A DNA stretch of 64,000 nucleotides from Streptomyces nitrosporeus. Lineage in GTDB: Bacteria; Actinomycetota; Actinomycetes; Streptomycetales; Streptomycetaceae. Below, piece after piece: positions 39,217-48,872 of this stretch. How positions within the stretch are numbered: the first letter of the stretch is position 1; every line of letters begins with the position of its first letter. The DNA lies in NCBI RefSeq assembly GCF_008704555.1, contig NZ_CP023702.1:3472001-3536000 (forward strand). The letters run 5' to 3'. The translations under genes and the position numbers were made by a program. Below the pieces are notes generated by a model. It was given only the letters and a program-made list of their open reading frames with translations. It did not search any database and was not told the origin of the DNA.

Positions 39217-40734
39217 TCAGACGAGTACCCGCCCGATCAGGTAGACGGCGGGCGCGGCCGCCGTCAGGGGAAGAGCCACACCGGCCGTCATGTGGACGAA
39301 GCGCGACGGGTAGTCGTAGCTCGCCACCCGCAGGCCGATCAGCGCGCAGCCGCCGGCCGCGAATCCGAGGAGCGCGGCCTGGGCCCCCAGGCCGGTGAGG
39401 GCGCCCGCCGCGGCACCGGCCCCCGTCGCGGCGAGCAGCGCCACGGCCACCGAGGCGGGCCCGGTCAGCGGGAGGGCCCTCACCGGTACGGCCACCGCGA
39501 CCGCGAACGCCCCCACGACCACCGCGTCCGGCACGGCCGCCAGATGCCCTGCGGCCAGCACCGCGAGCGCGGCGGAGACCAGGGTGGCGGTCAGTCCGTA
39601 CAGCCTCTCGTCGGCCCCGGCGCGGGAGCGGAGCTGGAGTACGAGCGTCAGGAGCACCCAGACACCGAGCGTGCCCAGGAGGGCCGCCGGGCCGTTCTCC
39701 CGGCCCACCGCCAGCAGCACCACGTCCGCGGCGAAGCCGCCCGCGAACGCGAGCGCGATGCCCTGGCGGGCCGGCCACATCCCGTTCAGCCGGAACCAGC
39801 CGGCCGCGGTGACCGCCTGCAGCAGGACCAGCGGGACGGCCAGGGCGTACTGCCCGACCGCCGCGCCCGCGGCGAGGAGCAGACCCAGCGCCGCGGTGAT
39901 CGCGGCGGGCTGCATACCGGGCGCGATGACCGGCGACCGCCCCTCGGCACGGGCCCGCTGGGCATCGGTGACACGGCTGTTGCCCAGGGTCGTGGCGGGC
40001 CCGTACCCGTCGGCCCCGGCCGCCGCCGGAGCGGAGGCCCCGGGGGCCGGCGCTGGGGCGGCGGCCGGCGCGGGGGCGGGCGGTGCGGGGGCCGTGGGGG
40101 GCGCCGGGGCCTCGGGGGGCAGCGGGGCCCCTCCGCCGCCCTGCGGCGCGAAGGTCCCGGCGGCGGGCGCCGGAGCACCGGCCGGATACGGCCGGTCCGG
40201 GTACTCCTGGGCCGGGTACTCCTGGGCCGGGTACGGCTGCTGCCGCGCGTCCGGACGGGGCGCCCCGTCGTACGCCGGGCCGTCGTACGGCGCGTACGGG
40301 GCCCCGTCGTACGGCGCCTGGGCGTAGGGGGCCCCGTCGTACACGGGCGCCGGGGGGCCGGACGGTTCCGGGTACGCGGCGGCGGGGTGCTGCGGCGCGG
40401 CGTGGCCGTAAGGGTCCGGGCCCGGGGGGGTATACGGGTCCGGGTAGGGGTACGGGCCGGCTTCCGGGGGCTGCGCGGCGGGGGACGCCTGCGGCCGGAC
40501 CGTGGGCTGGTAGCGGGTGTCCCAGGTCTGCCCCTGCCAGGTCTGGGCGGCCCCCGGATCGCCGTACCCCTGCGGGTCGCCCTGCCACTGCCCCTGGTCC
40601 TGGCTCTCGGGCCACCTGGCCGCCTCCGGCCCGGGAGGGGCGTCGTACGGGTGGGCGTCGTGCTGGTGGGCGTCGTACGGGCGGGCCCCCTGATCGGGGT
40701 ACCCCTGCCCGTACCGCTGTTCGTCGTTGCTCAT
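39217..40734 (-). CDS. Large membrane protein with disordered N-terminus
   Basis: The 505-aa product has a Pro/Tyr/Gly/Asp-rich disordered N-terminal half (about 1-255, with many PYDGAPYA and PYPAQEYP-like segments). A membrane part of about 8-9 helices runs from about 262 to 505 (AAITAALGLLLAAGAAVGQYAL onward). The membrane part with GMWPARQGIALAFAGGFAADVVLLAVG may be a conserved Streptomyces family. The function is unknown. GGAGGG lies before the ATG. A MoaD-like gene is just upstream (11 nt gap), so the two may be co-transcribed. Confidence 0.78.
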   Translation of the reverse strand: MSNDEQRYGQGYPDQGARPYDAHQHDAHPYDAPPGPEAARWPESQDQGQWQGDPQGYGDPGAAQTWQGQTWDTRYQPTVRPQASPAAQPPEAGPYPYPDPYTPPGPDPYGHAAPQHPAAAYPEPSGPPAPVYDGAPYAQAPYDGAPYAPYDGPAYDGAPRPDARQQPYPAQEYPAQEYPDRPYPAGAPAPAAGTFAPQGGGGAPLPPEAPAPPTAPAPPAPAPAAAPAPAPGASAPAAAGADGYGPATTLGNSRVTDAQRARAEGRSPVIAPGMQPAAITAALGLLLAAGAAVGQYALAVPLVLLQAVTAAGWFRLNGMWPARQGIALAFAGGFAADVVLLAVGRENGPAALLGTLGVWVLLTLVLQLRSRAGADERLYGLTATLVSAALAVLAAGHLAAVPDAVVVGAFAVAVAVPVRALPLTGPASVAVALLAATGAGAAAGALTGLGAQAALLGFAAGGCALIGLRVASYDYPSRFVHMTAGVALPLTAAAPAVYLIGRVLV

Positions 40735-40745
40735 GGTCCTCGGTC

Positions 40746-41000
40746 TCACCCTCCTGCGAACGGCGGGAGCACCTCGACCGTGCCGCCCTCGGCAAGCCGT
40801 ACGGTCTCATGGCCGCGGGTGCCCACCGGATTCCCGTCCACCAGGAACGAACATCTGAGCAGCACACGCGTCAGCTCGCCGGGATGCCGCTCGCGCACCC
40901 CGTCGAGCGCCTCGGCGAGCGTCGAGGCCGCGTACGGCTCCTCGGCTGTCCCCGCGGCGGCCTTGGCCGCGGCCCAGTAGCGGATCGTTCCCGCTGCCAT
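40746..41000 (-). CDS. MoaD/ThiS-family sulfur carrier protein
   Basis: The 84-aa product is a ubiquitin-like sulfur carrier. It starts MAAGTIRYWAAAKAAAGTAEEPY and ends with EVLPPFAGG, the Gly-Gly terminus that is adenylated and thiocarboxylated. Whether it serves molybdopterin or another pathway is not decided by the sequence, because no moaE or thiG lies beside it. AAAGGGG precedes the ATG. Confidence 0.88.
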   Translation of the reverse strand: MAAGTIRYWAAAKAAAGTAEEPYAASTLAEALDGVRERHPGELTRVLLRCSFLVDGNPVGTRGHETVRLAEGGTVEVLPPFAGG

Positions 41001-41052
41001 GGCGGCACCCCTTTCCTCGTCCGTCAGCTGTCCATCATCAGTCACACACCGG

Positions 41053-41970
41053 TCACACCGAAGCGGCCCAGTCCCCGATGCGGGAGAGCAGCCCCTCGTC
41101 CGCCGCGTTCTCCGCGTGCCCCATCCCCCGCTCCAGCCACAGTTCCGCCCGGCCGTCCGACGCCGCGGCCAGCATGCGCGGGTGGTCGAGCGGGAAGTAC
41201 GGGTCCCTGTCACCGTGCACGATCAGCAGCGGCACCCGGACGAGCGGGACCGCCTCGACGGGGGAGAGGGGCACCGGGTCCCAGTCCCGGGTGTGGATCC
41301 GCGTGCCGAAGCCGTACCGGCCGACGAGCCGCCCGGCGGGGCGGGTGACCACCCAGTGCAGCCGGCGCATCGGGGCCGTGCCCCGGTAGTACCAGCGGGC
41401 CGGTGCGCTGACCGCGACCACCGCGTCCGTATGCGCCCCCGCGCGCCTCTTCCGCGCCCCGGTGTGCCGTACCGCCACCCGTCCTGCCTCTCCGCCCGAT
41501 TCCGGTACGGGGGAATCCGCGGCGTCCGGCCGCGTATACAAAGCGGCGTGCCGGAGCACCACCGAACCGCCCATCGAGAAGCCGACCGTAACGATCCGCC
41601 GGTGCCCCATCGACCGCGCCCAGGCGACGGCGGCGGCCAGATCGAGTACCTCCCGGTCCCCCACGGTGGACCGTCCGCCGGACTTTCCGTGGCCCCGGAA
41701 GGAGAAAGTGATCACGGCCGCACGCTGGGCGAACACCTCCACGGCACGCCGCAGCGCCGGCCGGTCGACGCTGCCGGTGAACCCGTGCGCCAGGACCACC
41801 GCCGTACCGCCGTCCGGGCCGTCCGGCCCGGCCCCGGCAACCGCCGTACACGGGCTGTACACCGCCTCGATACGCACACCGTCATCAGTCAGCAATGTGG
41901 CCCGGCGGGGACCCGGCGTGATCGAGGGAACAGAAGTACTCAGGAAACAACCCTCGGACACAGAACTCAT
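41053..41970 (-). CDS. Alpha/beta hydrolase
   Basis: The 305-aa product has the alpha/beta hydrolase fold. LAHGFTGS (about 60-67, oxyanion hole), TVGFSMGGSVVL with the nucleophile Ser, LIVHGDRDPYFPL with Asp and ERGMGHAEN with His complete the catalytic triad. An Arg-rich insertion (HTGARKRRAGAHTDA) lies between the nucleophile and the acid. The substrate is unknown. It is divergent from glnR. Confidence 0.88.
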   Translation of the reverse strand: MSSVSEGCFLSTSVPSITPGPRRATLLTDDGVRIEAVYSPCTAVAGAGPDGPDGGTAVVLAHGFTGSVDRPALRRAVEVFAQRAAVITFSFRGHGKSGGRSTVGDREVLDLAAAVAWARSMGHRRIVTVGFSMGGSVVLRHAALYTRPDAADSPVPESGGEAGRVAVRHTGARKRRAGAHTDAVVAVSAPARWYYRGTAPMRRLHWVVTRPAGRLVGRYGFGTRIHTRDWDPVPLSPVEAVPLVRVPLLIVHGDRDPYFPLDHPRMLAAASDGRAELWLERGMGHAENAADEGLLSRIGDWAASV

Positions 41971-42040
41971 GTGGGCTATTCTGCTGCGAAGAGGATCCGG
42001 GCAATGCAGCCCCCGGGTCCTTTTGTGCTTTCCGGACGTT

Positions 42041-42056
42041 GTTACGGCAACGTTTC
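42041..42056. promoter_or_regulatory. Candidate GlnR box upstream of glnR
   Basis: On the minus strand the site reads GAAAC-GTTGCC-GTAAC, one half of the GlnR consensus gTnAC-n6-GaAAC. It lies 214 bp upstream of the glnR start, between the divergent hydrolase and glnR. Confidence 0.35.
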
Positions 42057-42216
42057 CACAAGCTCAGCGCTCCCCGCGGAGGGGGGCGCACCCGTGAAAA
42101 CCGTATTGCCTCCGCCCCCGGGCGAAAGTGATACGGGCATACGAAAGCAGTGCCGCAGACTCCTCCGGGCCAGGCCCGGGAGTGCCCCTGTCGCGGGAAC
42201 GAGGAGGACCTACGTA

Positions 42217-42273
42217 ATGGGCGAGCGAACCGTGCACGATCGACCGACGACCTTGGCAGGTGGGCGGCGATGA
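42217..42273 (+). CDS. 18-residue upstream ORF overlapping glnR
   Basis: ATG 42217 is nine nt after GAGGAGG, one of the strongest ribosome sites nearby. It encodes [18 protein letters not shown] and its TGA (42271-42273) overlaps the glnR ATG in the sequence ATGA. Translational coupling to glnR is likely. The peptide has no recognisable function. Confidence 0.65.
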   Translation: MGERTVHDRPTTLAGGRR

Positions 42274-43073
42274 GTTCACTGCTGCTTCTCACCAACGCCC
42301 TCCAGCCGTCGACGGAGGTGCTCCCCGCCCTCGGTCTGCTGCTCCACAGCGTGCGGGTCGCCCCCGCCGAGGGACCCGCGCTCGTCGACACCCCGGGTGC
42401 CGACGTCATCCTCGTCGACGGGCGGCGCGACCTTCCGCAGGTGCGTTCCCTGTGCCAGCTCCTGCGGTCCACCGGGCCGGGCTGTCCGCTGATCCTGGTC
42501 GTCACCGAGGGCGGCCTCGCGGCCGTCACCGCCGACTGGGGCATCGACGACGTCCTGCTGGACACGGCGGGCCCCGCCGAGGTCGAGGCCCGGCTGCGGC
42601 TGGCCACCGGCCGCCAGCAGATCACCGCCGACGACTCCCCCATGGAGATCCGCAACGGCGACCTGTCGGTGGACGAGGCGACGTACAGCGCCAAGCTGAA
42701 GGGCCGGGTCCTGGACCTGACCTTCAAGGAGTTCGAGCTGCTCAAGTACCTCGCCCAGCACCCGGGCCGGGTCTTCACCCGCGCCCAGCTCCTCCAGGAG
42801 GTCTGGGGCTACGACTACTTCGGCGGCACCCGGACGGTCGACGTCCACGTCCGGCGGCTGCGCGCGAAGCTGGGCCCCGAGCACGAGTCCCTGATCGGCA
42901 CCGTCCGCAACGTCGGCTACCGCTTCGTCACCCCCGAGAAGGCCGAACGGTCCGCCGAGGAGGGCAAGGCCAAGAAGGCCCCGAAGGCGGCCGAGGAGAC
43001 CGTCACCCGCTCGGAGCAGTCAGCGGAAGCGAAGATTACGGAAGAAGCCCCGGTCCGGCCTGCCAAGCGGTAG
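42270..43073 (+). CDS. glnR: Global nitrogen regulator GlnR
   Basis: GlnR is an orphan OmpR-type regulator that activates or represses glnA, amtB, nirB, ureA and others under nitrogen limitation. The 267-aa product starts [26 protein letters not shown]. It has an atypical receiver with Asp50 (ADVILVDG) but without the acidic pocket. It ends in a winged helix of the OmpR class ([55 protein letters not shown], about 149-203). A Lys/Glu/Ala tail of about 45 residues follows. Confidence 0.96.
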   Translation: MSSLLLLTNALQPSTEVLPALGLLLHSVRVAPAEGPALVDTPGADVILVDGRRDLPQVRSLCQLLRSTGPGCPLILVVTEGGLAAVTADWGIDDVLLDTAGPAEVEARLRLATGRQQITADDSPMEIRNGDLSVDEATYSAKLKGRVLDLTFKEFELLKYLAQHPGRVFTRAQLLQEVWGYDYFGGTRTVDVHVRRLRAKLGPEHESLIGTVRNVGYRFVTPEKAERSAEEGKAKKAPKAAEETVTRSEQSAEAKITEEAPVRPAKR

Positions 43074-43084
43074 GTCGATCCGCG

Positions 43085-43090
43085 TAGACT
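43085..43090 (+). promoter_or_regulatory. -10 element of leaderless lacI-type gene
   Basis: TAGACT ends 7 nt before GTG 43098. Confidence 0.5.
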
Positions 43091-43097
43091 GCCGCGC

Positions 43098-44141
43098 GTG
43101 GCCAAGGTGACGCGGGACGATGTGGCGAGACTGGCGGGGACCTCGACAGCGGTCGTCAGCTACGTCATCAACAACGGACCCAGGCCGGTCGCCCCGGCCA
43201 CGCGCGAGCGGGTACTCGCCGCGATCAAGGAGCTGGGCTACCGGCCGGACCGGGTCGCCCAGGCCATGGCGTCACGGCGGACCGATCTCATAGGGATGAT
43301 CGTGCCGGACGCGCGGCAGCCGTTCTTCGCGGAGATGGCGCACGCGGTCGAACAGGCCGCCGCCGAGCGCGGGAAGATGGTGCTCGTCGGCAACTCCGAC
43401 TACCGCGACGAGCGCGAGGTCCACTATCTGCGGGCCTTCCTCGGCATGCGGGTCTCCGGGCTGATCCTGGTCAGCCAGGGCCCCAGCGAGCGGGCCGCCG
43501 CGGAGATAGAGGCGTGGGACGCCCGGGTGGTCCTGCTGCACGAGCGGCCCGAGGCGATCGACGACGTCGCGGTCGTCACCGACGACATCGGCGGCGCCCA
43601 GCTCGCCACCCGCCACCTGCTGGAACACGGCAACGCCTATGTGGCCTGCCTCGGCGGCATGGAGTCCACCCCGGTGGTCGGCGACCCGGTCGCCGACCAC
43701 ATCGAGGGCTGGCGCCGGGCGATGCACGAGGCGGGGCTGTCCACCGAGGGCCGGCTCCTGCACGCCCCGTTCAACCGCTACGACGCCTACCAGGTGGCGC
43801 TGAAGCTGCTGGCGGGGCCGGAGCGGCCGCCGGCGATCTTCTGCTCGACCGACGACCAGGCGATCGGTGTGCTGCGGGCCGCGCGCGAGCTGCGGATCGA
43901 CGTGCCCGGCGAGCTCGCCGTCGCGGGCTTCGACGACGTGAAGGAGGCGGGTCTGACCGACCCGCCGCTGACGACGGTCTTCTCGGACCGCCCGGCGATG
44001 GCACGGGCGGCGGTGGACCTGGTGCTCGACGACTCGCTGCGGGTCTCCGGCTCCCGGCGGGAGCGGCTGAAGCAGTTCCCGTCCGCCCTGGTCGTCCGGC
44101 GGTCCTGCGGCTGCGGGGAGCCGTCGCAGCTCCTGCGGTGA
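43098..44141 (+). CDS. LacI-family transcriptional regulator
   Basis: The 347-aa product has a LacI helix-turn-helix ([54 protein letters not shown], about 4-57) and a periplasmic-binding-type effector domain (about 62-335). The ligand is unknown; typical ligands are sugars. It is 24 nt after glnR on the same strand, and a TAGACT box allows independent leaderless expression. Confidence 0.92.
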   Translation: MAKVTRDDVARLAGTSTAVVSYVINNGPRPVAPATRERVLAAIKELGYRPDRVAQAMASRRTDLIGMIVPDARQPFFAEMAHAVEQAAAERGKMVLVGNSDYRDEREVHYLRAFLGMRVSGLILVSQGPSERAAAEIEAWDARVVLLHERPEAIDDVAVVTDDIGGAQLATRHLLEHGNAYVACLGGMESTPVVGDPVADHIEGWRRAMHEAGLSTEGRLLHAPFNRYDAYQVALKLLAGPERPPAIFCSTDDQAIGVLRAARELRIDVPGELAVAGFDDVKEAGLTDPPLTTVFSDRPAMARAAVDLVLDDSLRVSGSRRERLKQFPSALVVRRSCGCGEPSQLLR

Positions 44142-44246
44142 GCACCGGCCGGCGCCGCCGCCCTTTACATCGGGCATACACGGTTCTGCCGGGCTTCTCA
44201 GGACGTACTCAGACCGTTCTCATCTTCGCCGACCACTCTCGTCGTC

Positions 44247-45368
44247 ATGACCGACAGCCACCGCCCGAGCGGCGAGTACCCGATGTACCCCTCGTACGGC
44301 AACGGCGAGGCGGCCTACCCGCCGCCGCCGGCGTACGGGCCCCCGCCGCAGGCCGGGACCGTCGGGGCCCCCGGCGCGCCCACCCGGTCCGCCCCGGGCG
44401 CCCCCGGGACCTGGCCCGCTCCGGCTGCCGCCGGGACCGGCCCGGACGCCGGGCCCCCGGAGCGTGGGCGCCGGGCCGGGCGGCCCGTGGCCCTGCTGGC
44501 GGCCGTGGCCATCGTCGCCGCGGCGATCGGCGGCGGCTCCGCCGCCCTCGTCGGTGAACTCTCCGGCGGCGGCCCGGGCACCCCGGGCGCCGGCAGCGCC
44601 GTCAGCGGCACCACCGTCTCGCAGCGCAGCGCGGGCACCGTCGCGGGGGTGGCGCAGGCCGTCTCCCCGGCGATCGTCGAGATCAGCGCGGTGTCCGGCT
44701 CCGGCGAGGCCACCGGCTCCGGGGTCGTCATCACCCCGGACGGCGAGATCGTCACGAACAACCACGTGATCTCCGGCGCCTCGCGGATCGAGGTGGCCCT
44801 CAGCACCGGCAAGACGTACACCGCCGACGTGGTGGGCACCGACGCCGCCAAGGACCTGGCGCTCATCAGGCTCCAGGGCGCGAGCGGGCTCAAGACCGCC
44901 ACGCTCGGCGACTCCTCCTCCGTGGAGGTCGGGGACGAGGTGGTGGCGATCGGGTCGCCCGAGGGCCTCACCGGCACCGTCACCAGCGGCATCGTCTCGG
45001 CCCTGGACCGGGACGTCACGGTCGCCAAGGACGACGACACCGGCGGCGGGGACCAGGGACAGGGACAACCGGGCGGCGGGGACTGGCCCTTCGAGTTCGG
45101 CGGCCGGGAGTTCAACGGCGACACCGGCTCCTCCACGACGACGTACAAGGCGATCCAGACCGACGCCTCGCTCAACCCGGGGAACTCCGGCGGTGCCCTC
45201 ATCAACATGGACGGTGAGATCATCGGCATCAACTCCGCCATGTACTCCCCCAGTTCCTCCAGCGCCTCCGGCAGCTCCGCCGCCGGCAGCGTGGGCCTCG
45301 GTTTCGCCATCCCGGTCGACACCGTCAAGGCGGATCTGGACGGACTGCGCTCCGGCGACGGCTCCTGA
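44247..45368 (+). CDS. Membrane-anchored S1C trypsin-like protease without PDZ
   Basis: The 373-aa product is HtrA-like. It has a Pro/Tyr/Gly-rich cytoplasmic N-terminus (about 1-75), one transmembrane helix (about 80-102) and a protease domain with the triad His173 (TNNHVI), Asp203 (AAKDLALI) and Ser314 (NPGNSGGAL). A Gly/Asp/Gln-rich insertion (about 262-295) lies before the serine. No PDZ domain follows: the protein ends soon after the protease core. It lies upstream of a two-component system in the same direction, reminiscent of pepD near mprAB in mycobacteria. Confidence 0.9.
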   Translation: MTDSHRPSGEYPMYPSYGNGEAAYPPPPAYGPPPQAGTVGAPGAPTRSAPGAPGTWPAPAAAGTGPDAGPPERGRRAGRPVALLAAVAIVAAAIGGGSAALVGELSGGGPGTPGAGSAVSGTTVSQRSAGTVAGVAQAVSPAIVEISAVSGSGEATGSGVVITPDGEIVTNNHVISGASRIEVALSTGKTYTADVVGTDAAKDLALIRLQGASGLKTATLGDSSSVEVGDEVVAIGSPEGLTGTVTSGIVSALDRDVTVAKDDDTGGGDQGQGQPGGGDWPFEFGGREFNGDTGSSTTTYKAIQTDASLNPGNSGGALINMDGEIIGINSAMYSPSSSSASGSSAAGSVGLGFAIPVDTVKADLDGLRSGDGS

Positions 45369-45466
45369 GAAGCCGGTGCGGCGGGCCGCCGGGCAGAGCG
45401 GTACGGCGCCCCCGCCCGTGCGAGGCTGATCCCCCGTGCCGCCGGAAGGAAGAGGACGAGTAAGCG

Positions 45467-46198
45467 ATGAGCCCCGCCGAAGACGATCCGCAGCGCATCC
45501 TGATCGTCGACGACGAACCCGCGGTGCGTGAGGCCCTCCGGCGTTCCCTCGCCTTCGAGGGCTACGGCACCGAGGTCGCCGTGGACGGGTACGACGCCCT
45601 GGCCAGGGCCGAGGCGTACGAACCCGACCTGATCGTGCTGGACATCCAGATGCCCCGCATGGACGGGCTCACCGCCGCCCGCCGTATCCGCTCCACCGGC
45701 TCCACCACCCCCATCCTGATGCTCACCGCCCGTGACACCGTCGGCGACCGGGTCACCGGTCTCGACGCCGGCGCCGACGACTACCTCGTCAAGCCCTTCG
45801 AGCTGGACGAGCTCTTCGCCCGCATCCGCGCCCTGCTGCGCCGCAGCTCGTACGCGGTGGCGGCGGGGAGCGCCCCGGCCGACGAGAACGTCCTGTCCTT
45901 CGCGGACCTCCGGATGGACCTGAACACCCGCGAGGTCACCCGCGGCACCCGCCGGGTCGAACTGACCCGCACCGAATTCACCCTCCTGGAGATGTTCCTG
46001 GCCCACCCCCGGCAGGTGCTGACCCGGGAGCAGATCCTCAAGGCCGTCTGGGGCTTCGACTTCGAGCCCAGCTCCAACTCCCTGGACGTGTACGTGATGT
46101 ACCTGCGGCGCAAGACCGAGGCCGGCGGAGAGCCCCGCCTGGTCCACACCGTGCGCGGTGTCGGCTACGCCCTGCGGTCCGGCGGCGGTGACGGGTGA
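45467..46198 (+). CDS. OmpR-family response regulator
   Basis: The 243-aa product has a receiver domain with Asp15/Asp16, phospho-acceptor Asp59 (LIVLDIQMP) and Lys109 (YLVKPFE). A winged helix follows ([50 protein letters not shown]). It is close to the MprA/TrcR group. GAGGACGAG precedes the ATG. The stop overlaps the kinase GTG by 4 nt. Confidence 0.94.
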   Translation: MSPAEDDPQRILIVDDEPAVREALRRSLAFEGYGTEVAVDGYDALARAEAYEPDLIVLDIQMPRMDGLTAARRIRSTGSTTPILMLTARDTVGDRVTGLDAGADDYLVKPFELDELFARIRALLRRSSYAVAAGSAPADENVLSFADLRMDLNTREVTRGTRRVELTRTEFTLLEMFLAHPRQVLTREQILKAVWGFDFEPSSNSLDVYVMYLRRKTEAGGEPRLVHTVRGVGYALRSGGGDG

Positions 46199-47628
46199 CC
46201 GGCCTCCCCCGCCGGCTGCGCGCCCTCCCGCTCCGCTCACGCCTCGCCCTGCTGGTCGCGACGGCGGTCGCGCTCGCGGTCGCGGCGGTCGCCACGGCGT
46301 GCTGGTTCGTCACCCGGGACCAGCTGAACGACCAGCTGGACCGCTCCCTGCGCAACTCCCCGGCCGTCGACAAGTCCCTCGTGGAGGAACTGCTGTCCGG
46401 CTGCCGGGGCACCGGGCGCAAACCGCTGCGCGCCCCCGGCTCGTACAGCCTCCAGATCATCGACGCCTCGGGCACCGTCTGCGAGAGCCCCGGCAGCGCC
46501 CCCATCAACCCGACCGGCGCGGACCTGGCCGTCGCGGGCGACGAGCGGCAGGACGTGCTGTACTCGGGCACCGACACCGCCGGCAAGAAGATGCGCATCT
46601 ACACCTACCGCGTGGTGCTGCGCGCCTCGGGCGAGATCTACGCCGTGTCCGTGGCCCGCCAGGAGAGCGAGGTCACCGGCCCGCTCTCCTCGCTCGCCTG
46701 GGTCCTGGTCCTGGTCGCCGGCATCGGTGTCCTCGGCGCGGGCGCCGCCGGGCTCTGGGTCGCGCGCTCCGGGCTGCGGCCCGTCGACGAACTCGCGCAC
46801 GCCGTGGAGCACGTCGCCCGTACCGAGGACCTCACCGTCCGGATCCCGGTCGAGGGCGAGGACGAGATCGCCCGGCTCTCCCGCTCCTTCAACACCATGA
46901 CCAGCTCGCTGGCCACCTCCCGCGACCGGCAGTCGCAGCTCATCGCGGACGCCGGCCACGAACTGCGCACCCCGCTGACCTCGCTCCGTACGAACATCGA
47001 GCTGCTGGCCCGCAGCGACGAGACCGGCCGGGCCATCCCGCCCGACGACCGCAGGGCCCTGATGGCCTCGGTCAAGGCCCAGATGACCGAACTGGCCGCT
47101 CTCATCGGCGACCTCCAGGAGCTCTCCCGCCCCGACGCCGCCCAGCCGGGCCCGCTCCAGGTCGTCGCCCTGCACGACATCACCCGCACCGCCCTGCGGC
47201 GCGCCCGGCTGCGCGGCCCGGAACTGACCGTCACGGACGAACTGGCCCCCTGGTACGTACGCGCCGAACCGGCGGCGCTGGAACGCGCGCTGGTCAACAT
47301 CCTGGACAACGCGGTCAAGTTCAGCCCGAGGGGCGGCACCATCGAGGTCACCCTGCACCGGGGGCAGCTCACCGTCCGGGACCACGGCCCCGGCATCCCC
47401 GCCGAGGACCTCCCGCACGTCTTCGAACGCTTCTGGCGCTCCCCGTCCGCCCGCCAGCTCCCCGGCTCGGGCCTGGGCCTGTCCATCGTGGCCCGCACGG
47501 TCCAGCAGGCCGGCGGCGAGATCACCCTGCGCCCGGCCGAGGAGGGGCCGGGCACGGTCGCCACGGTCCGGCTGCCGGGGGCGCCCACGCCGCCGCCGGG
47601 GACGGAGACGGGGACGGGGACGGGGTGA
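46195..47628 (+). CDS. Sensor histidine kinase
   Basis: The 477-aa product has two transmembrane helices (about 18-38 and 163-190) around an extracytoplasmic sensor domain of about 125 residues with two cysteines. A HAMP domain follows (about 190-243), then a HisKA box with His255 ([15 protein letters not shown]). An HATPase domain with [11 protein letters not shown] (N box), VRDHGPGIP (G1) and GSGLGLSIV (G2) completes it. It works with the adjacent response regulator. The MprB-like layout and the protease upstream suggest an envelope-stress signal (inference). Confidence 0.94.
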   Translation: MTGLPRRLRALPLRSRLALLVATAVALAVAAVATACWFVTRDQLNDQLDRSLRNSPAVDKSLVEELLSGCRGTGRKPLRAPGSYSLQIIDASGTVCESPGSAPINPTGADLAVAGDERQDVLYSGTDTAGKKMRIYTYRVVLRASGEIYAVSVARQESEVTGPLSSLAWVLVLVAGIGVLGAGAAGLWVARSGLRPVDELAHAVEHVARTEDLTVRIPVEGEDEIARLSRSFNTMTSSLATSRDRQSQLIADAGHELRTPLTSLRTNIELLARSDETGRAIPPDDRRALMASVKAQMTELAALIGDLQELSRPDAAQPGPLQVVALHDITRTALRRARLRGPELTVTDELAPWYVRAEPAALERALVNILDNAVKFSPRGGTIEVTLHRGQLTVRDHGPGIPAEDLPHVFERFWRSPSARQLPGSGLGLSIVARTVQQAGGEITLRPAEEGPGTVATVRLPGAPTPPPGTETGTGTG

Positions 47629-47748
47629 GAGCGGGGGCCAGATCCCGCGGCGGAACTCCGCGGCGGACCGCGGCGCACCGCCGGCAGCCTGCCCGTCCAG
47701 CAGGCCGTGCGGGCGGCGGCGCCCGTTCCGCTTCGCCGTACGGACGCC

Positions 47749-48642
47749 TCAGCCCGCCGGGTTGTGCCGGATCAGGGACTCCACCAGGCCGGGGCGGGTC
47801 GCCGGGTAGTCCAGCGGGACGATGCCGAGGCCGGTCCAGTCCGCCGCCTCCGGCCCGTCGAGGAAGGCGTGCACCCGCGGGTTGAGCCGGTCGGCGTTCC
47901 AGCGCGGGGGCATCAGGGCGGAGGTGCTGACGTAGTTCATGAACAGCTTGCCCGGCTGCCGCACGGCCTTGCGGAACTGGGCTTCCGTCTTCGGGTACTT
48001 GGCGAACGGCTCGGCCATGTAGTCGTCCTGGATGTCGAAGACCTCCGGGTCGGCGTACCGGACGCCCGGCAGGCCGCCGTTGTCGGCGAGCAGGACGACC
48101 TTGCCGCGGGCTCCGCCCAGGTCCGGCAGCGCGGGGTCCAGGCGGAAGAGCGGGCGCCACCCCTTGGCGTCGAGGTAGCGGTCGAAGACCTGCCGGAACG
48201 CGGCGTCGCTCTCCTGCGAGTACTCCTGCTTGACCCGCATCAGGACGGTCTCCGAGGGATGCGCGGCCAGGAAGTCGCGGCAGGCGGCGAGGACGTCGCC
48301 GAACATCATGTTCTGGTAGGCGGCACCGTGATGGATCGCGAAGGCGTCGCCGGTGATCCGGCAGCGGACGTCGAGGAAGCGGATGCCGCTGTCGAGCTGC
48401 TGGGCGACCGTGGTGTCCTGGCACTCCGCCCACGGACCGCCGTGGCGCGCCCCGGAGTCGTGCGTGCCGGGGATCGTCAGGTCCCGCAGCGCGGTGGCGC
48501 CGGCGATCCCGCCCATCCAGTCCCGGGTTCCCAGCACCCTGGCGGAGGCGGCCCGGGCGGGGGCCCCGCCGAGGAGGACTCCGGTGGCGGCGGCCAGTGC
48601 TCCGGTGAGGAGGGTGCGGCGCGTGGCGGTGTACGGACTCAT
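47749..48642 (-). CDS. Secreted phosphatidylinositol-specific phospholipase C-like protein
   Basis: The 297-aa product has a signal peptide with a Tat-like RR (TATRRTLLTGALAAATGVLLGGAPARA). It then has the PI-PLC X domain. The two catalytic histidines are in IPGTHDSGA (about 57-65) and FAIHHGAAY (about 101-109), and DVRC is typical. Such enzymes cleave phosphatidylinositol or GPI anchors outside the cell. The Y domain is missing, as in other bacterial PI-PLCs. Confidence 0.9.
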   Translation of the reverse strand: MSPYTATRRTLLTGALAAATGVLLGGAPARAASARVLGTRDWMGGIAGATALRDLTIPGTHDSGARHGGPWAECQDTTVAQQLDSGIRFLDVRCRITGDAFAIHHGAAYQNMMFGDVLAACRDFLAAHPSETVLMRVKQEYSQESDAAFRQVFDRYLDAKGWRPLFRLDPALPDLGGARGKVVLLADNGGLPGVRYADPEVFDIQDDYMAEPFAKYPKTEAQFRKAVRQPGKLFMNYVSTSALMPPRWNADRLNPRVHAFLDGPEAADWTGLGIVPLDYPATRPGLVESLIRHNPAG

Positions 48643-48777
48643 GCGGATGCGTCTCCGTGGGCCGTGGGGGCGGGCCTGAATTATGGCGGGTGCACGTCAA
48701 ATGCAGAACAGGGCGTGCGCCGGAGCGCGGGCCGGGGGACCGCGGGAACCCCGGCCCCGGTCCCGCGTGAACACGAC

Positions 48778-48809
48778 GGCGGCCCGCCACCTGGGGGTGG
48801 CGGGCCGCC
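48778..48809 (-). terminator. 14-bp perfect stem after the nucleotidase gene
   Basis: GGCGGCCCGCCACC-TGGG-GGTGGCGGGCCGCC is a perfect hairpin with a 4-nt loop, 64 nt after the stop codon of the 5'-nucleotidase on the minus strand. Confidence 0.8.
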
Positions 48810-48872
48810 GGTCCTCGGGCCGGCCGTGGGGCCGGGGTGGTGTCCCGGTGCGGGGGCACCGGACGGGTGGTG

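Noticed and set aside
44315..46240. 641-codon minus-strand open frame opposite the protease and response regulator
   Set aside because: It has low-complexity translation, and the plus strand carries complete catalytic motifs.
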